A DNA stretch of 5,879 bases from CAUTXO01 sp963542625. Lineage in GTDB: Bacteria; Campylobacterota; Campylobacteria; Campylobacterales; SZUA-545. Under the pieces are notes generated by a model. That model did not search any database and had not been told where the DNA came from. It worked only from the letters and a program-made list of their open reading frames with translations. Positions 1 through 5,564 of this stretch are shown piece by piece; the stretch's first letter is position 1, and every line of letters starts with the position of its first letter. The stretch covers positions 1-5,879 of the forward strand of contig CAUTXO010000080.1 of assembly GCA_963542625.1 (NCBI GenBank), written 5' to 3'. The translations under genes were made by a program, and so were the position numbers.

Positions 1-126
1 ATGCGCTTGCTTGGGCTTTGGATCTTGGGTTCAGATCTAAACCCTGCAAGATCTTATATTTTAACTATGTATTCGTATTGCTTCAAGAACCTTTACGCTA
101 AGTGGCGCGCCAAACAAAGCACGTGA
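1..126 (+). CDS. Possible 3' end of a plus-strand gene, unrecognised
   Basis: Frame 1 is open from the window edge to a TGA at 124-126 (41 residues), with a Lys/Arg-rich end (YAKWRAKQST). The first codon visible is ATG, but the gene may begin outside the window. The main support is context: a strong plus-strand intrinsic terminator starts 16 bp after the stop, so some plus-strand transcript should end here, converging with lgt. Frame 3 is also open to a TAA at 99-101, so the frame choice is uncertain. I recognise no family. A non-coding RNA ending at the same terminator is an alternative. Confidence 0.3.
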   Translation: MRLLGLWILGSDLNPARSYILTMYSYCFKNLYAKWRAKQST

Positions 127-148
127 GCGTAAGGCTTTTGCGCGCCAC
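102..148 (+). other. Alternative stem overlapping the terminator
   Basis: GTGGCGCGC (102-110) is the exact reverse complement of GCGCGCCAC (140-148). Inside it AAAGC (116-120) can pair with GCTTT (134-138), and ACG (121-123) with CGT (128-130) around a TGAG loop. The outer 3' arm uses bases 143-148, which are also the 5' arm of the terminator hairpin, so the two folds exclude each other. This is the geometry of an antiterminator. Function is inference. Confidence 0.35.
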
Positions 149-171
149 CAATACGCTGGTGGCGGTTTTTT
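143..171 (+). terminator. Intrinsic terminator, plus-strand direction
   Basis: A perfect 8-bp stem, CGCCACCA (143-150) with TGGTGGCG (157-164), encloses a 6-nt loop and is followed by G and six T (166-171). This is the classic hairpin plus U-tract for transcripts running on the plus strand. On the minus strand the stem is preceded by A residues but not followed by a T-run, so it should serve lgt less well. The T-run overlaps the lgt stop codon region. Confidence 0.75.
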
Positions 172-1048
172 ATTTCCCTTTCTTTTGTTTTTTTGGCTTT
201 GGTGCTGGGGCGGCGGGTGCGCGGGGGGCGGTGCGCGCGGATCTTGCGCGCAAAAAGAGCAAGACGCCAAGGCAAGCAAGCGCCATAATCGCGGAGAGAA
301 TTTGCCCCATCGTGAAAAAATCAAACAGCACAAAGCCTATGTGCGGATCCGGGCGGCGGAAAAACTCCGCAACAAAGCGCGCAAGCGAATACAAAATGCC
401 ATAAAGCGCCATTAGCTCGCCGTCAAACTTGCGTTTTTTTCTGTAAAAAAACAAGATTAAAAACACGAGCACGCCCTCAAGCAGCGCCTCATAAAGCGCG
501 GAGGGGTGGCGAAGCGCGCCGTGAGAATACACGCCCCAGGGCATAGAAGTCTCGCGCCCGATGAGCAAATTATTAAAAAAATTGCCGATGCGCCCAAAAA
601 AATACCCGCCGCTGCCCGCTACAGCGCTAAGATCTAGTAGGCGCAAGGCGGAGAGCTTATGGCGCTTTGAAAATATCCACGCAGCAACGATGAACCCGAT
701 GATTGCGCCGTGGTAGCTAAGCCCTGAGATCCCTACAAAACGCCCGTTTTCAAATGGGTTAAAAAACTCCCACGGGTGCAGAAAATACCACGCTGCGTGC
801 GTGTCATAAAACGCTACGTAGCCAACGCGCGCGCCAACGACGACGCCAATTTCCACCCAAAAAAACGCAAGGTCGTATTCGGCTAGGCTTATCCCAAACT
901 CGCCCCTTTGCACCATTTTTCTGCCTATTAAATAGCCCGTCAAAAGCGCGGTAACATACATAATGCTATACCAACGAAGCTGCACAAAGCCAAGATCTAA
1001 GGCGATAGGATCTTGCCAAGAATAAAAATTTTGCCAAAAATCAAGCAT
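170..1048 (-). CDS. lgt: Prolipoprotein diacylglyceryl transferase
   Basis: Lgt is an inner-membrane enzyme that moves diacylglycerol from phosphatidylglycerol onto the lipobox cysteine of prolipoproteins, the first step of lipoprotein maturation. The 292-residue product has several hydrophobic segments and the family landmarks: GLSYHG near residues 109-114 (H113 in the conserved HG pair), the signature GRIGNFFN at 152-159 with GR at 164-165, HPSALYE at 181-187, and a late ARFVAEFFRRPD segment at 223-234. The last 25 residues are a hydrophilic Ala/Pro/Lys tail that looks like an extension. The ATG at 1048 is supported by an AAGGA-type ribosome binding site (1058-1054) with a 5-nt spacer. It overlaps the end of the upstream Fe-S gene by 8 bp, so the two are probably cotranscribed and translationally coupled. 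The functional link between them is not obvious. Confidence 0.95.
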   Translation of the reverse strand: MLDFWQNFYSWQDPIALDLGFVQLRWYSIMYVTALLTGYLIGRKMVQRGEFGISLAEYDLAFFWVEIGVVVGARVGYVAFYDTHAAWYFLHPWEFFNPFENGRFVGISGLSYHGAIIGFIVAAWIFSKRHKLSALRLLDLSAVAGSGGYFFGRIGNFFNNLLIGRETSMPWGVYSHGALRHPSALYEALLEGVLVFLILFFYRKKRKFDGELMALYGILYSLARFVAEFFRRPDPHIGFVLFDFFTMGQILSAIMALACLGVLLFLRARSARTAPRAPAAPAPKPKKQKKGK

Positions 1049-2312
1049 CGGTTTCCTTTAGAATTTTTGCCATTAATTCAAGCGGGTGGATAAAAACGGT
1101 TTGCGCGCTTTCCTGATGAAGCGCGTTGCTAAGCTGCACGCGGCAGGCGCTACACTCAGCGCTCACAAATTTTGCGCCCGTGCTGCTAATCATCTTTGCC
1201 TTAGATAGCCCCACCTTTAGGCTTAGCTCGTATTTTTGTGACTGCATCGTAACCCCGCCAAAGCCGCAGCAAGCGTTTGGGTCGCTCATCTCGCGCAGCT
1301 CGTAATTTGCGCCAAGCAGCGCGCGCGGCTCGCGATACACATTTTGCGTTTTGCGTGCGTGGCAGGGGTCGTGATACGTAACGCTAACGCCGCTTTTGCC
1401 CCGTGTGGCTAGAATGGCGGCTAGATCTGTGTTTTGCTCCAGCCATTTTGTCGTGATGTGGCATTTTTGTATGATCTTTTGCGCTCTTTCCTGCCAAAGC
1501 GGCTCGCCATCTAGCACGCGCAACCAATCGTGAATAATCATCGAGCTGCACGTGGCTTCTGGGATCAGCACGGCTTCAAAATCATCGATGAACTCTTCAA
1601 AATACGCGATATTTTTTTTGATGAGCGTGCGGACGGTGTCAAGATCTCCTGTAAAATACGCCGGCGCCCCGCAACACAGCTGAGAGCGCGGGATAAGCGC
1701 GTTAATGCCAAGCCGCTTTAGAATGTAAAGCAGCGCGTCGCCAACCTCGCTATAGGCGTAATTCACCATACAGCCGACGAAAATCGCCACCTGCCGCCGC
1801 CCGCCAAAGTCAATAAACTCGGGGTAAGAATTCATAAAACTCGTGCGCGCAATGCTAGGCAGCAAGCGGTTTTTTTTGATAAAGGGCAGGCTAAAAAGCG
1901 CGCGCATACCATTCTGGCGGCTATCAGCGCGGAAGCCGCACGATTTAAAAATAAAGCCAAGCTTTGCCGCTAGATCCATCAAGGCGCGGTGGCGCAGCAG
2001 CAAAAAAAACGCGCGCTTAAACCACGCGATGCCGTATTTTTTTGCGATGTCAGTGCGGACTTGCTCTATCAAAAGATCCGTCGGCAATTTTGACGGGCAA
2101 ACATAGGTGCAATTCGTGCAAAGAAAGCAGCTCTCAAAAATATCCTTTGCCGTTTTGTCAAGCTCAATCTCGCCCCTGTGATACGCGCCTAAAAGGTGCA
2201 AAAACCCGCGCGGGCTCGTTGTTTCATCGGGGTTTGCGGCGTGAATGGTGCAGGTGGGGATACACTTGGCGCATTTAATGCACTTATCGGAAGTTTGGCT
2301 AAAATTAAACAT
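1041..2312 (-). CDS. Fe-S/CCG-domain oxidoreductase subunit (GlcF/GlpC/HdrD-like)
   Basis: A 423-residue iron-sulfur protein of the family that carries electrons from flavin dehydrogenases (glycolate, lactate or glycerol-3-phosphate oxidation) toward quinone or heterodisulfide. The exact substrate cannot be told from this protein. Near the N terminus are two ferredoxin-type [4Fe-4S] motifs: CIKCAKCIPTC (Cys 11, 14, 17, 21) and CFLCTNCTYVCP (Cys 62, 65, 68, 72). Two cysteine-rich CCG domains follow: C181, C213-C214 and C255, then C317, C348-C349 with CC-C at 387 and 390. The first repeat ends CSSM, so it lacks the final cysteine, while the second is complete. I chose ATG 2312. A TTG two codons upstream (2318) is in frame but would overlap the putative -10 box. 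The product has no membrane segments and is probably cytoplasmic and peripheral. No FAD-binding partner gene is visible next to it. Confidence 0.85.
   Translation of the reverse strand: MFNFSQTSDKCIKCAKCIPTCTIHAANPDETTSPRGFLHLLGAYHRGEIELDKTAKDIFESCFLCTNCTYVCPSKLPTDLLIEQVRTDIAKKYGIAWFKRAFFLLLRHRALMDLAAKLGFIFKSCGFRADSRQNGMRALFSLPFIKKNRLLPSIARTSFMNSYPEFIDFGGRRQVAIFVGCMVNYAYSEVGDALLYILKRLGINALIPRSQLCCGAPAYFTGDLDTVRTLIKKNIAYFEEFIDDFEAVLIPEATCSSMIIHDWLRVLDGEPLWQERAQKIIQKCHITTKWLEQNTDLAAILATRGKSGVSVTYHDPCHARKTQNVYREPRALLGANYELREMSDPNACCGFGGVTMQSQKYELSLKVGLSKAKMISSTGAKFVSAECSACRVQLSNALHQESAQTVFIHPLELMAKILKETDA
1052..1058 (-). promoter_or_regulatory. Ribosome binding site of lgt
   Basis: The minus strand reads AAGGAAA five to six bases before the lgt ATG, inside the last codons of the upstream gene. 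It fixes the lgt start at 1048 and suggests translational coupling. Confidence 0.7.
2300..2305 (+). promoter_or_regulatory. Possible -10 box of the pse unit
   Basis: TAAAAT preceded by TTTGGC lies about 35 bp before the pseG ATG, inside the 5' end of the divergent Fe-S gene. A start near 2312 would give a leader of about 28 nt. The match is partial and has no clear -35. Confidence 0.22.
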
Positions 2313-2318
2313 AGGCAA

Positions 2319-2324
2319 ATTATA
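2319..2324 (-). promoter_or_regulatory. Putative -10 box of the Fe-S gene
   Basis: The minus strand reads a perfect TATAAT ending 6 bases before the ATG at 2312, preceded by TTTGGA. No Shine-Dalgarno sequence lies between. If used, transcription would begin at or within a base or two of the start codon, giving a leaderless mRNA. The 27-bp gap to the divergent pseG start leaves little other room for a promoter. No good -35 was identified. Confidence 0.35.
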
Positions 2325-2339
2325 TCCAAAGCGGACAAA

Positions 2340-3194
2340 ATGAAAAATCTACTCGTATTAACAGACGCCGGCAGTGGCGTTGGTATGGGGCACTTTGCGC
2401 GTTGTGCGGCAATTGCCGATGAGTTTGAAAACGCGGAGCTTGTGGTGGCGCAAGGTGGCGTTGGATCTTGGCACGAGAGCCTGCCGCAAAACACGGGCTT
2501 TGACGCGGTGCTCGTGGATTCTTACCGCGTGGGCGATGGCACCATCAAGGCTCTTAAAAGTAGCTTTGCGCGCGTGTGCGTCGTGAGCGATTTTGGCGGC
2601 GCTGTAAGAGAAGCGGATCTGACGATAAACCCCAATCTTTACGGCACGGTGGGGCAAAAAACCGTAGGCGGGCGGGATTACATTCCGCTTAGAAAGGAGC
2701 TCGTGCGCGCGAAGAAAACGAAGCTAATCAAGCAAGAGACGCTCCTAATTGCGCTTGGGAGCGCGGCGCCAAATGGGCTTGCGCTTGAGCTAGCTAAAGC
2801 CCAGAGCGATGATTTTAAAAGCGTTATTTGCATAGGCGCTGGCGCGGATTTTGATAACGTGAGCTTTAGGCAAGATCTTTTGCCGGTTGAAATGGCGCGG
2901 GTATTGGCGCAAGCTGACCTTGCCGTAACCGCCGGGGGCGTTACGATGAACGAGCTTGCGTTTTTTGGCGTGCCCTTTGTGGCGATAAAAACGGCGGATA
3001 ATCAAGATCTAGCCTTGCAAGAATTCAAGCGGCGTGGGATTATTAACGGGCATTTTGGCGGTGCGGACGAAATTTGCCGCGAACTCTCACGGCTAAAAGA
3101 TCTAGAGCTAATGAAAGATCTTTCCTTAAAAGAGCAGGCGCTCATTGGCATAAACGGCGCAAAAAACATCAAAACGGCGATTTTGGCGTGCTAG
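2340..3194 (+). CDS. pseG: UDP-sugar hydrolase of pseudaminic acid synthesis (PseG)
   Basis: PseG hydrolyses UDP from UDP-2,4-diacetamido-2,4,6-trideoxy-beta-L-altropyranose, the step after PseH and before PseI condenses the free sugar with phosphoenolpyruvate. The 284-residue cytoplasmic product has the two-domain GT-B-like form of the family. The N-terminal D-x-G-x-G-x-G-M-GH motif carries His18, equivalent to the catalytic histidine of Campylobacter PseG. VLVDSY and VSDF follow mid-domain, then an ALGSAAPNGLAL loop and the nucleotide-binding AGGVTMNELAFFGVPFV segment in the C-terminal half. The frame stays open back to about 2196, but homology to PseG begins at the ATG at 2340, which has a weak AGCGGA site before it. 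The gene diverges from the Fe-S gene after 27 bp, and its 3' end overlaps pseH by 7 bp. The C-terminal helix contains two AGATCT sites 18 bp apart (3098, 3116), encoding KDLELMKDLS. Confidence 0.9.
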   Translation: MKNLLVLTDAGSGVGMGHFARCAAIADEFENAELVVAQGGVGSWHESLPQNTGFDAVLVDSYRVGDGTIKALKSSFARVCVVSDFGGAVREADLTINPNLYGTVGQKTVGGRDYIPLRKELVRAKKTKLIKQETLLIALGSAAPNGLALELAKAQSDDFKSVICIGAGADFDNVSFRQDLLPVEMARVLAQADLAVTAGGVTMNELAFFGVPFVAIKTADNQDLALQEFKRRGIINGHFGGADEICRELSRLKDLELMKDLSLKEQALIGINGAKNIKTAILAC

Positions 3195-3886
3195 AGTTTT
3201 GCGCCGGCGGGCTTTGCTTTAAGGATTACCGCCTTTTAAATGACTTTGAAGCAGGGCTAATTTACGATTGGCGCAATGACCCAGCGGTGCGAAAGTTTAT
3301 GATAAACCCCGCGCCGATTTCTTTTAACGAGCATTTTGATTTTTTGGCGGGGCTAGAAGCGCGGTCTTGCCAGCGGTGTTACTTTTACGTTTATTCAAAC
3401 TATCCAATCGGCACGATAAACCTAACAAACATTAGCTCAGGCGCGGGAGATCTTAGCGGGGGAGAAGATCTTGGTGGCAGCAGCAGAAGCGCAGATCTTA
3501 GCACGGGCGAAGATCCGCGCACTGGCAAAGATCTTGACGGTGGCATAGATCTTAGCGCGCACACAGATCCTAATGCCAGCGTAGATCTTAACGCGCGCAC
3601 AGATCTTGCAGGCCCTAGCGTGGCAAAAAGCGCGGATCTTGGGCTTTACATCGCGCCAAAGCTTCACGGCAAGGGTTACGGCGGGCAAATGCTAAGCGCC
3701 TTTTTGGGCTCGCCCTTTTTGCGCGCGCAAAACATCAAGATCTTGCGCCTTGTTGTCCGGCAAGAAAACACAGCCGCAATCGCCCTTTACAAAAAATGCG
3801 GTTTCACGCCCGCAGCGCCAACGCCCGCAGCGCAGAGCGCATTTGCGCCAGATCTCTTGCATTTTGAGTGGCGCTCAAACCGCTAA
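3188..3886 (+). CDS. pseH: GNAT N-acetyltransferase PseH with an internal repeat insertion
   Basis: PseH uses acetyl-CoA to acetylate the 4-amino group of the UDP-4-amino sugar made by PseC, giving the substrate of PseG. The best start is the GTG at 3188, overlapping the pseG stop by 7 bp (232 residues). The frame is open to 3074, but the extra N terminus is a shadow of pseG. Landmarks: IYDWRNDPAVRKFM near 25-38 (the WRN..P signature of PseH), PIGTINLTNIS near 73-83, then LGLYIAP at 151-157, the acetyl-CoA loop HGKGYGG at 160-166, and NTAAIALYKKCGF near the C terminus. Between NIS and LGLY sits an approximately 65-residue Asp-Leu/Pro hexapeptide array (about 85-150), where ordinary PseH has only a short turn. 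It is in frame and the downstream GNAT motifs are intact, so the enzyme may be active. The C terminus carries a small TPAAP/TPAAQ duplication. No strong ribosome binding site is seen, so coupling to pseG is likely. Confidence 0.85.
   Translation: MLEFCAGGLCFKDYRLLNDFEAGLIYDWRNDPAVRKFMINPAPISFNEHFDFLAGLEARSCQRCYFYVYSNYPIGTINLTNISSGAGDLSGGEDLGGSSRSADLSTGEDPRTGKDLDGGIDLSAHTDPNASVDLNARTDLAGPSVAKSADLGLYIAPKLHGKGYGGQMLSAFLGSPFLRAQNIKILRLVVRQENTAAIALYKKCGFTPAAPTPAAQSAFAPDLLHFEWRSNR
3448..3639 (+). repeat. 18-bp periodic AGATCT array inside pseH
   Basis: Cores start at 3448, 3466, 3493, 3511, 3529, 3547, 3565, 3583, 3601 and 3634. Seven of the nine intervals are exactly 18 bp; the others are 27 and 33 bp, so every interval is a multiple of three. 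Seven cores are AGATCT, two are AGATCC and the last is GGATCT. Each encodes Asp-Leu or Asp-Pro in the pseH frame. The 12 bases between cores differ from unit to unit, although AGCG, ACGCGC and similar pieces recur. Such a conserved core with diverged spacers is unlike a fresh slippage expansion. Confidence 0.9.
3806..3833 (+). repeat. 13-bp direct duplication in the pseH 3' end
   Basis: ACGCCCGCAGCGC occurs at 3806-3818 and again at 3821-3833, a period of 15 bp. It encodes consecutive TPAAP and TPAAQ pentapeptides after the last GNAT helix. It looks like a local in-frame duplication, separate from the AGATCT array. Confidence 0.7.
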
Positions 3887-3891
3887 TGTTG

Positions 3892-3897
3892 TAGAAT
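3892..3897 (+). promoter_or_regulatory. Possible -10 box of the small downstream gene
   Basis: TAGAAT, preceded by TTG, ends 7 bases before the ATG at 3905, with no Shine-Dalgarno sequence between. The layout resembles the TATAAT box before the Fe-S gene: both continue as TTTGC and both lie 6-7 bases from the start codon. It could give a leaderless transcript independent of pseGH. No -35 was identified. Confidence 0.25.
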
Positions 3898-3904
3898 TTG
3901 CGCG

Positions 3905-4138
3905 ATGAAAGAACTCACAGTAAAAACCGACAAACTCGATGAGCGCAACACTTTCAAGGTCTGCGTCAAGGAAGAATATTACGAATTTTTAGAGCGCGAG
4001 CTAAAAGGGCTTGCCAACTCCGCGACGGGCGTCATAGAAACAAAAGCGCTTTTGCAGGCAATCATACAGATCTTGCTTGAAAAAAGGCAGCTAGAAGAAA
4101 AAATTGACGACCTACTCGCCCAGTGCAACATCAAATAA
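3905..4138 (+). CDS. Small uncharacterised protein with a helical C terminus
   Basis: The product has 77 residues, is soluble and rich in Lys and Glu, and has no signal peptide or membrane segment. I recognise no family. Residues 22-36 (KEEYYEFLERELKGL) and 45-72 (ETKALLQAI to DDLLA) look strongly helical. The second stretch has a leucine/isoleucine heptad-like pattern (LLQAIIQILLEKRQLEEKIDDLL) that could form a coiled coil and dimerise. The ATG at 3905 lies 18 bp after the pseH stop, so cotranscription with pseGH is likely even if it also has its own promoter. Codon use matches its neighbours, and one AGATCT lies at 4068, here read as Gln-Ile-Leu rather than Asp-Leu. A small helical regulator or chaperone-like partner is possible, but nothing specific supports either. 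Confidence 0.75.
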   Translation: MKELTVKTDKLDERNTFKVCVKEEYYEFLERELKGLANSATGVIETKALLQAIIQILLEKRQLEEKIDDLLAQCNIK

Positions 4139-4171
4139 ACCGCTAGCTAGCTTACAAGCACCGCGCCGCGA

Positions 4172-4327
4172 CTAATTTTGCACCAAATTGCCGCAAAAGA
4201 TCTTAGGCCGGCAAAGATCTTTTGCGCCCCCGCAAGCAAGCGTTTCAATACCATTTGCGCGCGGGCTAAAAACCAAACAGCCATCGCACGCAAAGCCAAG
4301 CTCGTCAATTAGCAGCAGCGGTTTTTT
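4172..4327 (-). pseudogene. Start-less reading frame, probable gene remnant or frameshifted extension
   Basis: After a TGA at 4330-4328 a minus-strand frame is open for 51 codons, to a TAG at 4174-4172, overlapping the hydrolase 3' end in another frame. It reads like real protein: LLLIDELGFACDGCLVF, then SPRANGIETLACGG and a Cys-rich end. Its codons resemble those of the neighbours (ctt, ggc, ttt, gcg, agc, ccg, cgc), and both AGATCT sites of the gap fall in it. There is no ATG, GTG or TTG before codon 18. Losing one A from the A7 run at 4328-4322 would fuse it to the hydrolase. It is either the 3' stump of a gene displaced by the hydrolase locus or an out-of-frame C terminus. A chance open frame cannot be excluded. 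Family not recognised. Confidence 0.35.
4192..4226. repeat. Perfect 12-bp inverted repeat built on two AGATCT sites
   Basis: CGCAAAAGATCT (4192-4203) and AGATCTTTTGCG (4215-4226) are exact reverse complements around an 11-nt loop containing the palindrome GCCGGC. It lies in the 166-bp gap between the convergent small gene and the hydrolase gene. A bidirectional terminator is a reasonable role, but the T-run is only four bases and lies within the stem, so it is not a canonical intrinsic terminator. The rest of the 4139-4304 gap holds a GCTAGCTAGC palindrome (4142-4151) and the reading frame described separately. Confidence 0.7.
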
Positions 4328-5564
4328 TCACCAAAGATGCCTTTAAAACGCCCTTGGCGTCTTTCTCCACCTTAACCGTAAATAATGGTTTATTCGGCGT
4401 GCTACCCGTTGGCGCGCCTAGCGTAACGCTTTTTGTGTCAAGCACACCAAAAATGCTCGATATTTGAACGTGTGCCGTCCGCCCCTGTGCACCACTATAA
4501 TTTGCCACGCTCACCGCATACGTGCCCTCTTGCAGCAAGGCATCATCGCAAGAAGCGTAATAGTGTTCTGGTCCAAAAGCGCTTGTATTATCCACGTCTA
4601 AGTAGCCGCTTACGCCCATTTTGTTATTGTAAAAAACGTGGCTGCCGCTTGGCTCATTCACGTGTAAATCCACATCGCCGCTACCGTCCCACGTAAGAAT
4701 AGCCGTCCAAAACCCATTGCTTGCTATTTGCTCGGGCGCTGGCATTGTTTCTAAAGCTTTTTGTATTGCTTCGCCAATAGCTTTTCTTAATTTTGACCCC
4801 AATTTTAAATATGTGTCTAGCACGCTATGACCAAAAAAATCTTTGGGGCTCCACTCAACTTCGTGCGTTGGATCTGGGTTGTCCCGAAGCGCTCTAATTA
4901 CAATATCCGTATCTGCTAGAAAATACTCGCCGTTTCGCTCTCGGCTTGCCGGTGCAATATGAATAACTTTTAGCACTTCTTTGCCGTATTTTTTGAGCGT
5001 GTATTGGTAGATCTTGTTTGCAAACAAATTACCTTGAGAGTGTGCCACTAGCACTATTTTCTTGCCGTGCAATAGCAACTGCTCCACCCTAGAAATATGC
5101 TCTACATAATTTTTTATCGTGTTTGGGTTGCTTGCAGACATAGCAAGTATTTTGGAGTGCTTATCAAGCGCTATTTTTCGCATAGCGTCAATTTCCTCTT
5201 TCATAGCAGGATTATTGCGTATTGCTTTACTAGCAAGGGTGCTTTTGCCGGTTACCACATCAAAAAACAGTTCGTAACGCTTGACTTTATAGCCTTCTTC
5301 TTGGTTGCGTTGCCCAATAACTTCTGCAATATCCGTAAAAAAACCCTCTGTTTGGTTGTAAAGGAGATCATATTTGATAGGATTTCCGTTCTTATCATAA
5401 TCACCGTGTAGTTCGTGGAGAGCATTCATACTTTCTTGCGCATCACTTCTTGTATTCATTATTCCATTAACAAAAAGCACCACTTCACCACCAGCGTGCG
5501 GAGCACAAATGTTTTTCCCGTAAAGACTAGCAAGCGCCAGTAGCACAAAAAGTATCTTATTCAT
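4305..5564 (-). CDS. Exported alpha/beta-hydrolase with YfaP/DUF2135-like C-terminal domain
   Basis: The product has 419 residues. Residues 1-16 (MNKILFVLLALASLYG) form a Sec signal peptide. A Cys at 20 lies in KNIC, which is not a good lipobox, so release to periplasm or outside is more likely than lipidation. Residues about 27-265 form an alpha/beta-hydrolase: VVLFVNGI at 28-35 as the oxyanion strand, the nucleophile elbow AHSQGN with Ser176, candidate acid Asp218 or Asp220 (LADTD), and candidate His246 in FGHSVLDTYL. Residues about 284-385 resemble YfaP/DUF2135: AILTWDGSGDVDLHVNEPSG, then LDVDNTSAFGPEHY and GTYAVSVANYSG, a beta-sandwich often found on exported proteins. A lipase or esterase role is inferred and the substrate is unknown. 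A GGGGAGA ribosome site lies 8-9 bases before the ATG, within the upstream gene, which overlaps by 8 bp. RGATCY sites are much rarer here than in neighbouring genes. Confidence 0.8.
   Translation of the reverse strand: MNKILFVLLALASLYGKNICAPHAGGEVVLFVNGIMNTRSDAQESMNALHELHGDYDKNGNPIKYDLLYNQTEGFFTDIAEVIGQRNQEEGYKVKRYELFFDVVTGKSTLASKAIRNNPAMKEEIDAMRKIALDKHSKILAMSASNPNTIKNYVEHISRVEQLLLHGKKIVLVAHSQGNLFANKIYQYTLKKYGKEVLKVIHIAPASRERNGEYFLADTDIVIRALRDNPDPTHEVEWSPKDFFGHSVLDTYLKLGSKLRKAIGEAIQKALETMPAPEQIASNGFWTAILTWDGSGDVDLHVNEPSGSHVFYNNKMGVSGYLDVDNTSAFGPEHYYASCDDALLQEGTYAVSVANYSGAQGRTAHVQISSIFGVLDTKSVTLGAPTGSTPNKPLFTVKVEKDAKGVLKASLVKKTAAAN

Noticed and set aside
102..415. Plus-strand ORFs within the 5'-most 400 bases
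   Set aside because: They run antisense through lgt, whose motifs are unambiguous, and show no family features.
2196..2339. N-terminal extension of pseG by 48 residues
   Set aside because: It starts from a non-ATG codon inside the Fe-S gene. PseG homology, including the GMGH motif spacing, begins at the ATG at 2340.
3074..3187. N-terminal extension of pseH
   Set aside because: The extra residues are an Arg/Lys-rich shadow of the pseG 3' end. The GTG at 3188 gives normal PseH spacing to the WRNDP motif.
3510..3620. Pentapeptide-repeat (A[D/N]Lxx) or left-handed beta-helix domain
   Set aside because: The period is six residues with DL/DP only at fixed positions, and the other positions lack the small-hydrophobic pattern those folds need.
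3448..3639. CRISPR array or restriction-site cloning artefact
   Set aside because: Units are 18 bp with a 6-bp core, far too short for CRISPR. The same word is scattered through all neighbouring genes, so it is not a construct scar.
3400..3688. Long open minus-strand frames opposite the pseH array, with KIxxxx or RS/LR repeats
   Set aside because: The array has a period divisible by three and few stop-forming words, so several frames stay open automatically. PseH motifs on both sides establish the plus-strand frame.
5097..5411. Plus-strand 104-codon ORF opposite the hydrolase
   Set aside because: It is a shadow of the hydrolase gene, which has a signal peptide, a ribosome site and catalytic motifs.
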